NCBI RefSeq assembly: GCF_023073315.1
Contig: NZ_JADPJH010000028.1
Location: 338,133 to 402,132 of the forward strand
Length of the DNA stretch: 64,000 nucleotides
Origin: Bradyrhizobium sp. 1
Lineage (GTDB): Bacteria > Pseudomonadota > Alphaproteobacteria > Rhizobiales > Xanthobacteraceae
Direction: 5' to 3'
The position numbers and the translations under genes are program-made. The notes under the pieces were generated by a model. It saw only the letters and a program-made list of their open reading frames with translations. It searched no databases and was not told the origin of the DNA. Below, piece after piece: positions 51,953 through 60,852 of this stretch (position 1 is its first letter; every line of letters begins with the position of its first letter).

Positions 51953-53311
51953 ATGACACGACTGCATTTCGCTTCCGCGCTCCTGCCTTCGGGCTGGGCC
52001 AATGACGTGCAGGTGGTCGTCACCGCCGGCGCGATCGCGCACGTGACGCCGGGCGTGGCGCCGGACGCCGGCGACGAGCGCCACAGGATCGCACTTCCCG
52101 GGCTTGCAAGCCTGCACAGCCACGCCTTCCAGCGCGGCATGGCGGGGCTGGCCGAGCTGCGCGGCGACAGTACCGACACCTTCTGGACCTGGCGTGAGAC
52201 GATGTATCGCTTCGCCCTCGCCATGACGCCGGACGACGTCGCCGCCGTCGCGACTCTGCTTTATGTCGAGATGCTGGAGCAGGGTTTTACCCGCGTCGGC
52301 GAATTCCACTACCTTCATCATGATCGCGACGGTTCACCCTACGCTGACATCGCCGAGATGGCCGCGCGCATTGCACAGGCAGCCGGGGCCTCCGGCATCG
52401 CGCTGACGCTGCTGCCGAGTTTCTATGCGCATGGCTCATTTGGAGGCGCCGCGCCGCATGACGGCCAGCGCCGCTTCATCTGCTCGGTCGATCGATTCGC
52501 GGCATTGATGGCTGCGTCGCGCAAGGCCATCGGCAAATTGCCAGGCGCGAATATTGGCATCTCACCGCACAGCTTGCGCGCCGTCGCGCCGGACGAGCTC
52601 GCGGCGATCATTCCGCTCGCGGATGGCGGTCCGGTGCACATTCATGCCGCCGAGCAGGTGAAAGAGGTCGAGGATTGCCTGGCTTGGTCGGGCCGACGGC
52701 CGGTGCAATGGCTGCTGGAGCACGCGCCCGTCGATCAGCGCTGGTGCCTCATCCACGCAACCCACACGACGAACGAGGAAGTCACCGCGTTTGCGAAAAC
52801 CGGCGCGGTGGCGGGCCTCTGCCCCATCACTGAAGCCAGCCTCGGCGACGGCATTTTTCCAGCCCGCGAATTCCTCGATGCCGGCGGCCGGTTCGGTGTC
52901 GGCACAGATTCCAACGTGCTGGTCGGCGTCGCCGACGAGTTGCGCCAGCTCGAATACGGCCAGCGGCTCAAGCATCGCCAGCGCAACGTACTCTCAGGCC
53001 ACGTCGGTACGTCGACAGGGCGCACGCTGTTCGACGATGCGCTCGCCGGCGGCGCGCAGGCACTGGCGCAAGCGACCGTCGGTCTCGTGCCCGGCGCACG
53101 TGCCGATATCGTCACGCTCGACGCCGCGCATCCGTCGCTGGCAGGACGCAGGCACGACGCACTCATCGACGGCTGGATCTTTGCGGCCGGCAGCGGCGCG
53201 ATCGACTGCGTCTGGGCCGGTGGTGACAAGGTGGTCGAAGGCGGGCGGCACCGGCTGCGCCAGGCCGCGCGCGAACGCTTCAATGCATCAGTGCGGAGGC
53301 TCCTCGCATGA
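51953..53311 (+). CDS. hutF: formimidoylglutamate deiminase
   Basis: A 452-residue amidohydrolase converting N-formimidoylglutamate to N-formylglutamate plus ammonia. The metal site is LHSHAFQRGMAG, later HIHAAEQVKEV and the GTDSN motif. Its presence marks the five-step histidine pathway used by rhizobia and pseudomonads. The following HutG step (N-formylglutamate to glutamate) is not encoded in the window. The stop overlaps hutC by 4 bases. Confidence 0.95.
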   Translation: MTRLHFASALLPSGWANDVQVVVTAGAIAHVTPGVAPDAGDERHRIALPGLASLHSHAFQRGMAGLAELRGDSTDTFWTWRETMYRFALAMTPDDVAAVATLLYVEMLEQGFTRVGEFHYLHHDRDGSPYADIAEMAARIAQAAGASGIALTLLPSFYAHGSFGGAAPHDGQRRFICSVDRFAALMAASRKAIGKLPGANIGISPHSLRAVAPDELAAIIPLADGGPVHIHAAEQVKEVEDCLAWSGRRPVQWLLEHAPVDQRWCLIHATHTTNEEVTAFAKTGAVAGLCPITEASLGDGIFPAREFLDAGGRFGVGTDSNVLVGVADELRQLEYGQRLKHRQRNVLSGHVGTSTGRTLFDDALAGGAQALAQATVGLVPGARADIVTLDAAHPSLAGRRHDALIDGWIFAAGSGAIDCVWAGGDKVVEGGRHRLRQAARERFNASVRRLLA

Positions 53312-54036
53312 GCCTCGCTACGGACAGCGCCGACCAGCCGACGCTGTACAAGCGCATCCGCGCCGACATTGAAAAACGCATCCTGACGGGCGAGTGGCCG
53401 CCGGGCCACCGCATTCCGTTCGAGCACGAACTGGTCGCGCGCTACGGCTGTTCGCGCATGACCGTGAACAAGGCACTGTCGGAACTGGCGCAGGCCGATT
53501 TGATCGAGCGGCGGCGCCGCGCCGGCTCGTTCGTACGACGGCCGCAGCATCACTCGGCCGTGCTCAAGATCGCCGACATCCGCGCCGAGATCACCGCGCT
53601 CGGCCGCACTTACGGGTATGAGCTGATCCATCGCAAGCTACGCACGGCGACCGTTGCCGACTGCGATCGTCTCGGGGTGAAGAAAGCCGGCAAGGTGGTC
53701 GCGATCGCCTGCCGCCACAGCGCCGACAACGTGCCCTTCGCGGTCGAGGACCGACTGATCGATCTGTCATCCGTGCCGGATGCGGCCACAGCCGATTTCT
53801 CGCGCGAGCCGCCCGGCTCATGGCTGCTTCACCATGTCCCATGGACAGAGGCCGAGCACACGATCAGCGCCATCGTTGCGGATGATCGCGCGGCCAAAGC
53901 GCTCGACATCGCCGTCGGCGCGCCCTGCCTCGTGATCGACCGCTATACCTGGCGCAGCGCGCGCACGATCACCGCGGTGCGTCTGCTTTATCCCGGTGAC
54001 TCTCACCGCCTTGTCGCCCGATTCAAGGGAGGCTGA
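53308..54036 (+). CDS. hutC: histidine utilization repressor HutC (GntR family)
   Basis: A 242-residue repressor. The N-terminal winged helix has RIPFEHELVARYGCSRMTVNKALSEL; the C-terminal UTRA ligand domain starts near residue 90 and would bind urocanate. It overlaps hutF by 4 bases and lies next to its own palindromic operator at 51899, so autoregulation with the hut genes is expected. Confidence 0.95.
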   Translation: MSLATDSADQPTLYKRIRADIEKRILTGEWPPGHRIPFEHELVARYGCSRMTVNKALSELAQADLIERRRRAGSFVRRPQHHSAVLKIADIRAEITALGRTYGYELIHRKLRTATVADCDRLGVKKAGKVVAIACRHSADNVPFAVEDRLIDLSSVPDAATADFSREPPGSWLLHHVPWTEAEHTISAIVADDRAAKALDIAVGAPCLVIDRYTWRSARTITAVRLLYPGDSHRLVARFKGG

Positions 54037-54142
54037 GAGAGCAATGTCGGCACAGTTCGTGCAACGCTTCGGGCAACGGTCCGTATGGACCAACAGGGAT
54101 CAACAGGACGTCAATCCATCGATCGGCAAGAGGACGACAATC

Positions 54143-55087
54143 ATGCGTAAATCGAAAGTTTTTGCGACAATCATTGCTCTCGCGGTTTCCACTCCCGCAC
54201 TCGCCGACGACGTCAAGGTCGGCGTCGGCATCTCCGGATGGACCGGCTTCGCGCCGCTGACCCTGGCGAAGGAGGCCGGCATCTTCAAGAAGAACGGCCT
54301 CGACGTCACCATCAAGAAGATCCCGCAGAAGGACCGCCACCTCGCGATTGCCTCCGGCGACATCCAGTGCGCGGCCACCACGGTCGAGACCTGGATCTCC
54401 TGGAACGCCAACGGCGTCGCCACCAAGCAGATCTTCCAGCTCGACAAGAGCTTTGGCGCCGACGGGATGGCCGTGCGCAACGACGTCGCCGCGATCAAGG
54501 ATCTGAAGGGCAAGACGGTTGCGGCGTCCGCGCCCGGCACGTCGCCCTATTTCGCGCTGGCCTGGATGCTCAAGAAGAACGGCCTCACCACGAAGGACGT
54601 GACCATCGTGAACCTCGAGCCGGCCGCAGCCGCGCAAGCCTTCGTCTCCGGCCAGAACGATGCCGCGATGACCTACGAGCCGTATCTGTCGACCGTGCGC
54701 GCCGCGCCCGACAAGGGCAAGATCATCGCGACGACGCTGGACTACCCGATCGTGATGGACACGTTCGGCTGCACGCCGAAATTCCTCGCCGAGAACCCGA
54801 AGGCCGCGCAGGCGCTCGCCAACAGCTATTTCGAGTCGCTCGAGATGATCGGCAAGGACCAGGCCAAGGCCTATGAGATCATGGGTGCGGACGTGAAGCA
54901 GACCGGCGAGGCGTTCGGCAACTCGGCGAAGTATCTGCGCTGGCAGGACAAGGCCGCGAACCAGAAGTTCTTCGCCGGCGATTTCCTGACCTTCAACAAG
55001 GATGCCGCCGAGCTCCTGCTCGAGATCGGCATCATCAAGGCCGCGCCGAAGGTCGAGGACCTCTACGATTCGAGCTTCATCAAGTAG
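54143..55087 (+). CDS. NitT/TauT-type ABC transporter substrate-binding protein
   Basis: A 314-residue periplasmic protein. The signal peptide (MRKSKVFATIIALAVSTPALA) is followed by VGVGISGWTGFAPLTLAKEAGIFKK, the NMT1/TauA-like pattern. The start at 54143 is preferred; the in-frame region before it back to 53996 lacks a signal peptide. AGAGGA lies before the ATG. It begins 106 bases after hutC on the same strand, and permease, ATPase and hydrolase follow. The ligand is not known; a link to histidine or N-carbamoyl compounds is inferred from context. Confidence 0.87.
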   Translation: MRKSKVFATIIALAVSTPALADDVKVGVGISGWTGFAPLTLAKEAGIFKKNGLDVTIKKIPQKDRHLAIASGDIQCAATTVETWISWNANGVATKQIFQLDKSFGADGMAVRNDVAAIKDLKGKTVAASAPGTSPYFALAWMLKKNGLTTKDVTIVNLEPAAAAQAFVSGQNDAAMTYEPYLSTVRAAPDKGKIIATTLDYPIVMDTFGCTPKFLAENPKAAQALANSYFESLEMIGKDQAKAYEIMGADVKQTGEAFGNSAKYLRWQDKAANQKFFAGDFLTFNKDAAELLLEIGIIKAAPKVEDLYDSSFIK

Positions 55088-55158
55088 GCTTCAACGAGCT
55101 GCCGGTCTCGCCGCGAGGCGGGACCGGCGCCTGATCGACCAATCGGATAGACAGTTTG

Positions 55159-55932
55159 ATGCGCCCCCTGGATCCCGTGACATCGAGGCAACGCGTGGCC
55201 TATGGCCTTGCGTTCTTCGTGGTGTTCGTTGCCCTCTGGTCGTGGGCGACCTTCGGCGGCCATGTGTCGAAAGTGTTCCTCGCCAACCCGCTGACCATGG
55301 TGCTGGAAGGTTATGACCTGCTGGCGAAGCAGGGGTTTGCATACGATATCGGAATGACGATCTGGCGCGTCGTCGGCGGATTTGCGCTGGCCGCACTCAT
55401 CGCTGTGCCGCTCGGCGTGATGATGGGCGCCTACAAGCCGGTCGAGGCGTTTCTCGAACCCTTCGTCTCCTTTGCGCGCTATCTGCCCGCCTCCGCCTTC
55501 ATCCCGCTGTTGATCCTGTGGGCCGGCATCGGCGAATTGCAGAAGCTGCTCGTCATCTTCATCGGCTCGGTGTTCCAGATCATCCTGATGATCGCCGTGA
55601 CCGTCGGCACGACGCGACGTGATCTGGTCGAGGCGGCTTATACGTTGGGCGCCAGCGACCGCGGCGTCATCCACCGCGTGCTGCTGCCCTCCTCCGCGCC
55701 GGAGATTGCCGAAATCCTGCGGCTGGTGCTGGGCTGGGCCTGGACCTACGTCATCGTCGCCGAGCTGATCGGCTCGTCCTCCGGCATCGGCCACATGATC
55801 ACCGACAGCCAGGCGCTGCTCAACACCGGCCAGATCATCTTCGGCATCATCGTGATCGGATTGATCGGCCTCCTCTCGGACTTCATGTTCAAGGCGTTCA
55901 ACGCTTGGCTGTTTCCGTGGAGGCTCGCATGA
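55159..55932 (+). CDS. NitT/TauT-type ABC transporter permease
   Basis: A 257-residue inner-membrane permease with about six hydrophobic segments and the cytoplasmic loop VEAAYTLGASDRGVIHRVLLPSSAP contacting the ATPase. ATG 55159 is used; a TTG lies one codon before it. Its stop overlaps the ATPase start (ATGA). Confidence 0.9.
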   Translation: MRPLDPVTSRQRVAYGLAFFVVFVALWSWATFGGHVSKVFLANPLTMVLEGYDLLAKQGFAYDIGMTIWRVVGGFALAALIAVPLGVMMGAYKPVEAFLEPFVSFARYLPASAFIPLLILWAGIGELQKLLVIFIGSVFQIILMIAVTVGTTRRDLVEAAYTLGASDRGVIHRVLLPSSAPEIAEILRLVLGWAWTYVIVAELIGSSSGIGHMITDSQALLNTGQIIFGIIVIGLIGLLSDFMFKAFNAWLFPWRLA

Positions 55933-56714
55933 CCACGCTGAAGATCGAGCAGGTCTCGCGCACCTTTCCCGCACGCCACGGCAATGCGCCGACCAGGGCG
56001 CTGGAGCCGACCGATCTCACCATCGGCAACAATGACTTCGTCACCATTCTCGGCCCGTCCGGCTGCGGCAAGTCCACGCTGCTTCGGATCGTCGCCGGCC
56101 TCGACCGTCCGACCACCGGCCGCGTCACGCTCGACGGGCGCGAGGTCACCGGCCCGGGCGCCGATCGCGGCATGGTGTTCCAGTCCTACACGTTGTTCCC
56201 TTGGCTGACCGTGCGCGAGAACATCGCCTTCGGCCTGCGCGAGCGCGGCGTGTCAGAGGCGGAGCGCCACAAGATCGCGGACGCATTCATCCGCCAGGTC
56301 GGCTTGTCCGGCTTCGCGAACCACTGGCCGAAGCAACTCTCCGGCGGCATGCAGCAGCGCACCGCGATCGCACGCGCGCTCGCCAACGATCCAAAGATCC
56401 TGCTGCTCGACGAACCCTTCGGCGCGCTGGACAACCAAACCCGCGCCCTGATGCAGGAGATGCTGCTCGGCATCTGGGAGCGCGACCAGAAGACCGTTCT
56501 GTTCGTGACCCACGACATCGAGGAGGCAATCTTCCTCGGCAGCCGCGTCATCGTCATGAGCGCGCGCCCCGGCCGCATCAAGGCCGAGATTGCCATAGAC
56601 CTGCCGCATCCGCGCTCCTACAAGATCAAGACGACGCCCGAATTCGTCCAGCTGAAGGAACGGCTGGTCGAGGAGATCCGCACCGAGGCGCTGAAGGTTG
56701 CCGAACATGCCTGA
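55929..56714 (+). CDS. NitT/TauT-type ABC transporter ATPase
   Basis: A 261-residue ATPase with Walker A GPSGCGKST, signature LSGGMQQR and Walker B ILLLDEPFGALD, plus FVTHDIEEAIFLG. It starts at ATG 55929, overlapping the permease by 4 bases. The next gene, an M20 hydrolase, starts 8 bases before its end, so transporter and hydrolase are co-expressed. Confidence 0.92.
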   Translation: MTTLKIEQVSRTFPARHGNAPTRALEPTDLTIGNNDFVTILGPSGCGKSTLLRIVAGLDRPTTGRVTLDGREVTGPGADRGMVFQSYTLFPWLTVRENIAFGLRERGVSEAERHKIADAFIRQVGLSGFANHWPKQLSGGMQQRTAIARALANDPKILLLDEPFGALDNQTRALMQEMLLGIWERDQKTVLFVTHDIEEAIFLGSRVIVMSARPGRIKAEIAIDLPHPRSYKIKTTPEFVQLKERLVEEIRTEALKVAEHA

Positions 56715-57939
56715 CACTTTTCCGCGCGCAAACGGTGAGCGGGTTCTCGCCGACCTCAATGCGCTCCGCGCCATCGGCGCCTACAAGACCGGCGTGCACA
56801 AGCCGACCTTCTCCGAGCCGCACAGGCAATCGCTGGACTGGCTGATGCAGAAGCTGCCCGAAGCCGGCCTTGCGGCCGCGATCGACGGCATCGGCAATGT
56901 GTTGGGGACGAGCACGAAGGCAGGACCGAAGCTGCTGGCCGGCTCGCATCTGGAGAGCCAGAACTACGCCGGCTGGCTCGATGGCCCGCTCGGCGTCGTC
57001 TATGCGCTCGAAGCCGCGCGCGTGCTCAATGCCGATCCCTCGCTCAAGGGCGCCGTCGAAGTCGCCGCCTGGTGCGACGAGGAAGGACATTTTGGACATT
57101 TCCTCGGCTCGCGCTCCTATGTCGGTCAGGTGACGGAAGCCGACATCGACGCTGCCAGCGACCGCACCAGCGGCCGCACCATGCGCGATGCGCTCGCTGA
57201 CATGGGGCTCTCCAAGCGCCCGCGCGTCGCCGCCGAGCCGGGTCGCCATATCGGATATCTCGAGGCGCATATCGAGCAGGGCGACACGCTCGAAAGCGGC
57301 AAGCTCGCGATCGGCGTCGTGACCTCGATCGTCGGCATCTGGCAATACCAGATCAATTTCGTCGGCGAACAGAATCACGCCGGCACCACGCGCATGGTTG
57401 CACGCAAGGATGCGGGGTTGGCGCTGGCCAAATTCTGCGTCGCCATTGACGAGCGTTTCCCGGCCGCATGCGGGCCACGCACCGTCTGGACCACCGGCCG
57501 CATCACGCTCGATCCGGGCGCGCCGAGCATCATTCCGGGTGGCGCCGAAATGCTGTTCCAGATCCGCGACGACAACCCGGCCGTCATCGCGCGGCTCGAG
57601 GAACTGCTGCGCACGATGGCGGACGAGGTCACCGCGAAGGGCCCCTGCACCGCCTCCGTGGAGAAGCTCCGCACCGGCGCGCCCGCCATGATGAACGCCG
57701 GCTTCCAGGACGCGATCGAATCCGCGAGCAAGGCCGTCGCCGGCGGACGATCCATCCGCATACCCAGCGGCGCCGGCCATGACGCGCAGACGCTCGCAAC
57801 CATCATGCCCGCGGGCATGCTGTTCGTGCCGTCGATCGGCGGCATCAGCCATCACTGGACCGAGAACACCGCCGACGCCGATATCGTCACCGGCGCGCAG
57901 GTCTTCGTCGATGCCTGCCGGCGAATCCTCGGCGGCTGA
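56707..57939 (+). CDS. M20 family zinc amidohydrolase (N-carbamoyl amino acid / allantoate type)
   Basis: A 410-residue di-zinc hydrolase. Metal ligands are visible in GSHLESQNYAGWLDGPLG, CDEEGHFG, LEAHIEQG and the C-terminal GISHHWTEN. GEQNHAGTTRM is the dimerisation/substrate motif. This clan hydrolyses N-carbamoyl-L-amino acids, beta-ureidopropionate or allantoate. ATG 56707 overlaps the ATPase by 8 bases; an in-frame TTG lies three codons upstream. Substrate specificity cannot be set from sequence. Confidence 0.87.
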   Translation: MPDTFPRANGERVLADLNALRAIGAYKTGVHKPTFSEPHRQSLDWLMQKLPEAGLAAAIDGIGNVLGTSTKAGPKLLAGSHLESQNYAGWLDGPLGVVYALEAARVLNADPSLKGAVEVAAWCDEEGHFGHFLGSRSYVGQVTEADIDAASDRTSGRTMRDALADMGLSKRPRVAAEPGRHIGYLEAHIEQGDTLESGKLAIGVVTSIVGIWQYQINFVGEQNHAGTTRMVARKDAGLALAKFCVAIDERFPAACGPRTVWTTGRITLDPGAPSIIPGGAEMLFQIRDDNPAVIARLEELLRTMADEVTAKGPCTASVEKLRTGAPAMMNAGFQDAIESASKAVAGGRSIRIPSGAGHDAQTLATIMPAGMLFVPSIGGISHHWTENTADADIVTGAQVFVDACRRILGG

Positions 57940-57949
57940 TGCCGGCATC

Positions 57950-58663
57950 ATGAGCGTGAGCGAGACTTATACCGAAGCGACCACCGGCTATTGGCAGGAG
58001 CTGATGCCGGAGGTCCCTGCACGCTTCTCGGCAACGCCGCCCTATCGCTTCGGCTATCCCGCCACCCTGCCCTGCGGCCGCATCCTCGTCCTGCCGCTGC
58101 GCCAATTGCCCGGCGGAGACCGTGCCGTCGCATCTCTAATTGCCAACCAGGCCTCACACCTCGTGGTCGCGGCGCTCGCGAACCATATGGCGACGCAGGC
58201 GCGCGCATTCGATGCCGAGATCATCGTGGGACTGCCGACCCTTGGTCTTGCCTTCGCATCAGAGGTTGCCGAACGGCTCGGGCAGCCGCGCTATGTCCCG
58301 CTCGGCTATTCACGCAAATTCTGGTACGACGACGCGCTGTCGGAGCCCGTCAGTTCAATCACGAGCCCTGAGGCCGGCAAGAAGCTCCGGCTGGATCCGA
58401 ATTTGCTGCCCCTGATCGAAGGCCGCCGGGTGGTACTGGTCGATGATGCGATCTCGACCGGCGCGACCGCGCTCGCCGCGGTCCGCCTGTTGCAGACGAT
58501 TGGCGCCGACATTGCCGGCATGGTCGTCGCGATGAAGCAGACCAATCGCTGGCAGGCTGCGACGGCGCCGCTTCCGGTTCGCGCGGTCTACGGCTGCCCG
58601 CTCTTCGAGCGTGGCGAGGGCGGTTGGATACCGCTGACGGAGACGCAGCCCGACATTCCCTGA
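57950..58663 (+). CDS. phosphoribosyltransferase-like protein
   Basis: A 237-residue protein of the type I PRTase fold. The PRPP-binding loop VVLVDDAISTGATA is intact (about residues 165-178), and the AEIIVGLPTLGLAFASEVA segment precedes it. It follows the hydrolase after 10 bases and is probably in the same operon. It could join a base to PRPP or act as a regulator; the substrate is not known. Confidence 0.8.
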   Translation: MSVSETYTEATTGYWQELMPEVPARFSATPPYRFGYPATLPCGRILVLPLRQLPGGDRAVASLIANQASHLVVAALANHMATQARAFDAEIIVGLPTLGLAFASEVAERLGQPRYVPLGYSRKFWYDDALSEPVSSITSPEAGKKLRLDPNLLPLIEGRRVVLVDDAISTGATALAAVRLLQTIGADIAGMVVAMKQTNRWQAATAPLPVRAVYGCPLFERGEGGWIPLTETQPDIP

Positions 58664-58806
58664 TGGGTGAGGCGATTGCGAGCACCGGCCAGTGCGAGGC
58701 GCACATCTTGAGCAGGATTGGGCAATACCTGCTCGCTTTGGGCAAGACTATGGATCCAGAGCGCGGCTAGAATTCGGCTCGCACACGCGAGAGATCAGTT
58801 CCTGCC

Positions 58807-59733
58807 ATGTCCGAGCGCCCGAACGGTGCCGCAACGCCCGCCTCCATCGTCGATACGCTGAAGGCCGTTGCCGGCAATCCGCCAAAGGTCCGCGCGAGCT
58901 TTGCCAAGGGCTGGTGCGTTCGGGGCACCTACACCCCGTCGGACCGCGCGGGGGATATCACGCGGTCACAGAGCTTCACCAGGCCATCGCGCGTGCTGGC
59001 TCGCTTCTCGGTCGGCGGCGGCAATCCCAACGTCGCCGACACCAACAATCTGGTGCTGCGCGGCTTCAGCTTCAAGCTCGGCGACGACGATCATCGCTCC
59101 GACATCCTCGTGGAGAGCGCGCCCGTGCATTTTGCGCGAACGCTCGACCAGATGCTGGCCTTCCTCGAGGCCCGCATCCCGGGGCCGGATGGCAAGCCTG
59201 ATATGGCGAAGGTCAAGGCCTTCTCGGCGGCCAACCCTGAGACGCTCAATCAGGCGAACTACGTCGCCGCGCGTGCGCTGCCCGGAAGCTTTGCCGGCAC
59301 GACCTATTGGGGCGTGCATGCCTTTCCGGCAACGAACGAGCAGGGCGAGACCCGCTTCATCAAGTTCAAGATCGTCCCGGCCGGCGGCGAGATCACGCTG
59401 AGCGAGGACGACGCGAGAACGAAGCCCGCCGGCTTCCTGCGCGACGATCTGGGCAAGCGGATCGCTGCGGGCACTGTTCGCTTCAACGTGATGGCGCTGC
59501 TCGGCCGCCCCGGCGATCCCACCATGGACGTGACGATGCGCTGGCCGGATGAAGACAGCCGCGAGGAGGTGCGCCTCGGCACCATCGTGATCACCGGCTT
59601 CGAGCCCGATCAGGCCTGCGACGCCTCAATCTTCAATCCGGCCAATCTCGCCGATGGCATCGGTCACCCGCCGGATGAGATTTTTGCGGCCCGGCGCGCC
59701 GCCTACACCATCTCTCTCGCCGGGCGCCGCTGA
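58807..59733 (+). CDS. catalase-fold peroxidase-like protein lacking the distal haem residues
   Basis: A 308-residue protein of the small catalase-related family. The N-terminal signature reads RASFAKGWCVRGTY: the distal catalytic His of catalases (HAKG) is Phe. The distal-Asn region reads LVESAPVHFAR rather than a NNxPVF form. The rest of the fold is present: FTRPSRVLARFSVGGGNP, LRGFSFKL and the proximal RRAAYTIS with the haem-ligand Tyr. Without distal His and Asn, catalase activity should be weak or absent; haem binding or another reaction is possible. It converges with the AraC gene. Confidence 0.83.
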   Translation: MSERPNGAATPASIVDTLKAVAGNPPKVRASFAKGWCVRGTYTPSDRAGDITRSQSFTRPSRVLARFSVGGGNPNVADTNNLVLRGFSFKLGDDDHRSDILVESAPVHFARTLDQMLAFLEARIPGPDGKPDMAKVKAFSAANPETLNQANYVAARALPGSFAGTTYWGVHAFPATNEQGETRFIKFKIVPAGGEITLSEDDARTKPAGFLRDDLGKRIAAGTVRFNVMALLGRPGDPTMDVTMRWPDEDSREEVRLGTIVITGFEPDQACDASIFNPANLADGIGHPPDEIFAARRAAYTISLAGRR

Positions 59734-59748
59734 CGCTCGCGCCCGCCA

Positions 59749-60681
59749 TCAAGCCTCGCAGCTGGAAGCCCCGAGCGCCCCGCGGCGCCACACCGCCGGG
59801 CTGACGCCGGCGATCGATGAGAACACCCGCGTAAAATGACTCTGGTTGGCGAAGCCGGCCGACATCGCGATCTCCGTCAGCGGCAGGTCGCGGACGCTCA
59901 TCAACTGCTTGGCGGCCTTTACACGCTGATGCAGCAGCCACTGGTGCGGCGGCAGGCCGATGGAGATCCGGAACGCCCGCGAGAAATGACTGACCGAGAG
60001 ATCGAGCTCGGCTGCGACCTTCTGCAGCGAGAGCTTGCCGCCGAGGTCCGACTCGAGCCTCTCGCAGGCGCGCTTCGCCTGCCAGGGCGCGAGACCGCCG
60101 CGCGCGGGCGCGGACGTGCGCTGGAGCCCGCCATAGGTCTGCGCGACATGGGCGGTCAAGCCGAGCATCATATGGTCAATGAAGAGCTGGTTGGCCTCAT
60201 CCGGCTTGCGCAGCCCTTCCTGGAGCGAGGCGCCGATGTGGCGGATGATTCCATCGTCATGGCCGACGCCGACCTGACAGTCGAGCTCGTCGATCCGCGG
60301 TGCACTGCTTTGTTCGGCGATACCGTCGAGCGCCGAGCGCGGAATATAGAAGAACAGCGAGTGGAACGGCTTGTCGATCACGTAGCGCGGATCGCGCTTG
60401 AGATCATAGAGATAGGTGGTGCCGGCGCGGACGTCCGCCTTCATGATGGATTTGCCACGCTCCCAGACCTCGCAATCCGGGTAATCGTGCAGCTTCAGAC
60501 TGACCAGAAACGCATCCTCTGCGGCCAGCGAGCCGGAGAGGCCGGGGACGGGATGGTCATTCCGGGTCTCGGTGACCGCAAGCTCGGCGCTCCGCAGCGA
60601 GCGCGCGACCAGGGCGGGCGGCGCATCCTTCAAACGCAGGAACTGGCCAAGCCTCTGCCCATAGGCGCCTGCCTGTGTCAT
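59749..60681 (-). CDS. AraC-family transcriptional regulator
   Basis: A 310-residue regulator. The C-terminal AraC domain has both helix-turn-helices (VAAELDLSVSHFSRAFRISIGLPPHQWL, LPLTEIAMSAGFANQSHFTRVFSS). The N-terminal effector domain (residues 1-190) has no named family pattern. It converges with the catalase-fold gene with 15 bases between stops, so it is not a typical divergent regulator of it. Confidence 0.92.
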   Translation of the reverse strand: MTQAGAYGQRLGQFLRLKDAPPALVARSLRSAELAVTETRNDHPVPGLSGSLAAEDAFLVSLKLHDYPDCEVWERGKSIMKADVRAGTTYLYDLKRDPRYVIDKPFHSLFFYIPRSALDGIAEQSSAPRIDELDCQVGVGHDDGIIRHIGASLQEGLRKPDEANQLFIDHMMLGLTAHVAQTYGGLQRTSAPARGGLAPWQAKRACERLESDLGGKLSLQKVAAELDLSVSHFSRAFRISIGLPPHQWLLHQRVKAAKQLMSVRDLPLTEIAMSAGFANQSHFTRVFSSIAGVSPAVWRRGALGASSCEA

Positions 60682-60852
60682 CGCGATTAGTCCTTCTGTG
60701 GAAGCTCAAGTGCAGGTTACACTGCCCTGCAATTCGCAAGCATTATTATCGGACATTCGCCAATGGCTGTCCACGCTCGTGCACTGCAAGCTCATCACAG
60801 ATTTTCACAAATGCACGACGAATGCCGCCACGTCCCGTGGCTACGCCGCTTG

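Noticed and set aside
60827..60841. Hairpin GCCACG-TCC-CGTGGC downstream of bamA as terminator
   Set aside because: Only a 6-bp stem and no T-run on the bamA strand.
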